Assembly: GCA_021234155.1 (NCBI GenBank)
Contig: JAJEKV010000034.1
Span: 3,040,001-3,104,000, forward strand
Length of the DNA: 64,000 nucleotides
Reading direction: 5' to 3'
Origin: Isoetes taiwanensis
Lineage: Eukaryota > Streptophyta > Lycopodiopsida > Isoetales > Isoetaceae
The notes under the pieces were generated by a model that did no database searches, had not been told where the DNA came from, and worked only from the letters and a program-made list of their open reading frames with translations. The translations under genes were made by a program, and so were the position numbers. Numbering within the stretch: position 1 is the first letter of the stretch; every line of letters starts with the position of its first letter. Positions 60,860 to 64,000 of this stretch are shown here, piece by piece.

Positions 60860-61135
60860 AAGAGAAAAATCCGCTGGCGTGAAATGAATAAAGTTACTAA
60901 TGCAATTCGCGCCAGGGTGTTTTTCAAATCAAACCAATTCCGCCCGGCGTGTTTTCAAATCAATTGGTTGATTTGAAAGCTGCGTCTGGCGTGAATAGTG
61001 ATTTATGAAAACGAGGTTGATTTGAAAACTACGCTGGCGTGGATTGGTTTGATTTGAAAATGGCGTGAATTCAATTATGAAACCGGGCAGCGTGAATTCA
61101 ATTGAATTGAAAGCGGTGGCGTGAATATTAAAATG
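60860..61135. repeat. Cluster of ctggcgtgaa units and tttgatttgaaa inverted repeats
   Basis: ggcgtg(a/g)a recurs about seven times over 270 bp, interleaved with ttgatttgaaa in both orientations (for example caaatcaaaccaatt at about 60926 and attggtttgatttgaa at about 61043). The inverted units could form hairpins. No coding content. Confidence 0.6.
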
Positions 61136-61149
61136 CTAACATCCTAATG

Positions 61150-62400
61150 CGGTTAGTTACCTTTTGTATAGAAATGTCTTCCCATTTCATTCAAAGTTGC
61201 ACTAATCTCGACCAAATCTGCCGGTGAAGTATTGGCATCCAGATGACACCTCTATCGCATAGTGATTGTAGAAGCAGCTTTTTTGTTACGCACACTTTGA
61301 TGAGGGAGCCTTCAGCTTGAGAATGCTTTGCGTCGATGTGGACAATTTAATATTTTCATTTAACAATATCTCACGGAAGTTAGATCCACCTGGCCGGGCT
61401 TGTTGAGATCATATCCCAAAAGGTAGCATCGGCATAGGCATTTGACACGGATTACTAATCATGCTACGAACAATCTCCATGGCATGTCTGGATCATATCT
61501 TACCTTTAACATAAATGGAGCTTGGTGAGCGGATGAGGGACTTCACATGGATCACAAAAAAGTTTCCTTAAGACCCAATGGATAATGGTCAGGAGTATTT
61601 TATTCCGACTTGTTCATGGCCTCTAATTTGCGCCACTCCCGTCTGTTCATTTCTCAAAAGCGAAGCCTCCATGCCTTAGCCGACAAGCTGCCCGGGTTGA
61701 ACATCCTTCCCTAGATCTAGGACCCTCTTAGAAGCTTTCAATTATGGCTAATTTCTAGCTTGCTGCAAATAGTGACTTGGTGTCGGTTTAGTGAACATGC
61801 CTCTCGCCGCATTTGTAACCCTTGGCAAATAGATATTGGTAAGCGCTACATTGGTTGGCCAACCATACTTAAAAACATGTCTATGGAGTTCACATCGTCT
61901 TCATGAGCGTATCCTTGTATCACGATAGCTCTGTTGAAATGAATGCGGTCGGATCTTTCTTACGCATTCGTGTAATCTCAAAACAATTTGGAGTTGGTCA
62001 TCTCTTCCTCAAGAATTAGGGTCCCTTGTTTGGCCATCTTGTGCGCTTCTTTTTCTCGAGAAGAGTTTAAGTCGAGCTTGCCATTTGTCTTGGCAAAGGT
62101 CAGCGTACCCTCGGCATTTCCATTTCCTCTTCGGGGCAGGCGGGGTCGATGGTTGCTATAAGAATGACCCTTCATCATCTAAGGTGAGATCATATGGTGC
62201 GCATGCGGATTAGATGCGCCCTTGCTCTTGGCGGGGATTAGGAGCCGAATTATTGGGGTTTTCTTCCTCTTGACCGCCTTGCAAAGAAGATGAGCACTTT
62301 TTGAGTACCGAGGAACAAAGAGATCGGCAGTGCATTTTAAACCTAAATTTACAATCCAGCTTGGTAAGTGGTACAATTGACGCATGCTATGGTGAATTTG
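61150..62400 (-). other. Stretch with weak minus-strand coding remnants
   Basis: Minus-strand frames carry protein-like pieces (GNAEGTLTFAKTNGKLDLNS at about 62120, RAIVIQGYAHEDDVNSIDMF at about 61900, TPDHYPLGLKETFL at about 61580). Stops separate them and no family is recognised. They lie on the same strand as 59869-60260 and upstream of it, so they may belong to the same dead gene. Confidence 0.3.
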
Positions 62401-64000
62401 AAACTAAATTATTTTGCATCCACATTTTAAAAAGCTATACCCTTCATGAATCCATATTTCCACGCACTATTTAACCTCATTACATTACTTATCTCAAGCG
62501 TATATGCAGCTATATTCTATATATAAATGCAAGCATAATGTTCTCGAGCGATCCAGGCATTAGCGGTGTGTATGCTTAAAAGTCGGCAAAGCATAATAAC
62601 TCAAACTCATGCAAACATATTAGCGAAGGCAAGGAAATATATCTCAAATTCATGGCATAATACTCTCCCACCGCGGTGTGTATTACGGCAAATTAAAATG
62701 AATAGGGTTACGTACATTATTGTTACGATCAGCGTCCTCACGAAACTTGAGAAGAGCGGGTTTAGAGATTCCTCTTCCACAGCTTCCTGCACTTCGTCCG
62801 CCCTCGACCTCGATTGGCTTTAGAAGACATCTACGGAATGTCGCCTAATAGCATCGGAAGGCAAACCGGATCTGGGCTTCGGCTGCTTTCGAAGAAATAG
62901 CTTTTTCTCTTGTCTGAGAAATAGAAATTTGAATTTCAAAGAAAACACAAAATCACGATTTGAAATATTCTTGACACATACAAATAATAATGGCGAAGAC
63001 GTCCGTAGAGCTTCTTTCATTAAGTTTTTAAAACCAATCTACCCAAAGCGTATCGCCAAATTTATCCGCCCTAAGCGTAGTTAACCTAATCTTTCTTCTA
63101 ATTGAATTTTCCGACCCTTGAGAGTTTCCATGGCGCCTTCAGCTTCTCAAATCAACCCGAGAGACTCAAATCAGCTTCTCAGAATGGCTCTGAGATGCGG
63201 TACTCATCTCATTCAATAAGCTTGAACATTAATTTCCAATAGTAGGTGTCACGAATAGCAATTTTCTGCGGTGTCGAAGATGAATGTTTCATGTTAACTA
63301 TAAATCGAGAAAAGAAAAGTAGGATTATGCAAGATCGACTCCATCGATCCGTATGCTTGTCATGGAATTCATTTCGAGGGGATAAGTATGTCCAGAGTTC
63401 ACGATTGATTAGCTTCTTTGCGCTATGGATGAAGCTTTACCCCATGAGACACCCGGTGGGGGATACGGTTGGAAAGTGTTGGAACATTTGTTGCATGGCC
63501 AAAAAGCAGCTTAAAAGGGTATGTAACATGTATTACATTGTAGAAATATAGAAGTAGACAAAATTTGTTGTATTCATTGAAAAAGTTTACAATTGTATAT
63601 AATGCGGATAAAGCTGGATAAACCGGACAAAATCCCGGACTCTTTGTTTCAAGCCTAGTCTCTTGGTAGATGGGCTATCGATACTCCCATTTCTATAGCT
63701 GGGCATAGTGGAGACGTCGGGTAAAACCCGGCAAAACACCGGGGCTCTAGCTCCACCTCCCCGCTGCTCCACCTCCACCTCACTGCTCCTCCTCTCCTGC
63801 TCCATTGGTTGAACCTCCAATGCATCGTATGGCGCCCTGCGATTTAGTGGTTCCATTGGTTGAGCCATCTCCATTGCATCATTATACGCTTTTGTGGTAG
63901 TGGTTGCGTGTTGGGGCATCGGGCATAGAGGCTAACCACTAGAACCTTGGCTCCTCATTTTGAATCTGGCTGGCCGGATCGAAGATTCACTCTCGATCAA
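62400..64000. other. Right end of window, no recognised gene
   Basis: Open frames at 63246-63551 (plus) and 63587-63919 (minus) have no known domain. The latter overlaps a ccacctccac-rich low-complexity stretch. Nothing else is seen. Confidence 0.35.

Noticed and set aside
63587-63919. 110-aa minus-strand open frame
   Set aside because: Much of it reads a ccacctccac-type low-complexity tract and a tgcatc-type duplicated segment. No domain is recognised.

Overview
This window looks like nuclear DNA from a repeat-rich land plant. The supporting signs are a GT31 hydroxyproline O-galactosyltransferase with a galectin-like domain, a PPR-repeat pseudogene, an OEP7-like chloroplast envelope peptide, plant-style L1 LINEs with a zf-RVT tail, a decayed Helitron, Ty3/gypsy-like LTRs and plant splice sites. 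A fern or another seed-free plant is my guess, because of the style of the LINEs and of the transposon-like proteins, but the sequence does not prove it. Most of the window is decayed mobile DNA. Only the galactosyltransferase (23292-24917, minus) is a clearly complete, conventional protein gene.

Layout. 1-8 kb: the 3' end of a gypsy-like polyprotein and its LTR (1702-3362), then a decayed L1 LINE ending in poly(A) at 7965. 8.1-22 kb: an unusual block bounded by two inverted copies of a ~350 bp repeat (8137-8485 and 21562-21921). Inside it are a 479 bp foldback hairpin, a tandemly duplicated small gene with TATA boxes, a minus-strand transposase-like ORF of 461 aa with a DUF8039-like ORF upstream, a cluster of ATCGCG/CGCGAT palindromes, and a plus-strand, intron-containing, frameshifted gene that appears to encode a ParB/sulfiredoxin-like domain followed by a DNA-methyltransferase-like domain. 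22.1-22.8 kb is a nested tandem array of part of the same repeat.

23-27 kb: the galactosyltransferase and a PPR pseudogene. 27-34 kb: four LINE fragments, three (CT)n tracts and a tRNA-derived SINE. 34-38 kb: degenerate sequence, two probable exons of an unknown gene and a second LTR of the first family on the minus strand. 40.7-44.2 kb: a decayed Helitron with recognisable N-terminal zinc, HUH Rep and helicase pieces. 44-64 kb: mostly gene-poor DNA with an OEP7-like ORF at 48.6 kb, diverged tandem duplications, another LTR fragment near 57 kb and unrecognised coding-like remnants.

The strongest candidate for something undescribed is the 8.1-22 kb block: a possible large DNA element with long inverted repeats, divergent gene modules and a palindrome cluster between them. 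The domain calls come from reading motifs by eye and need profile searches.
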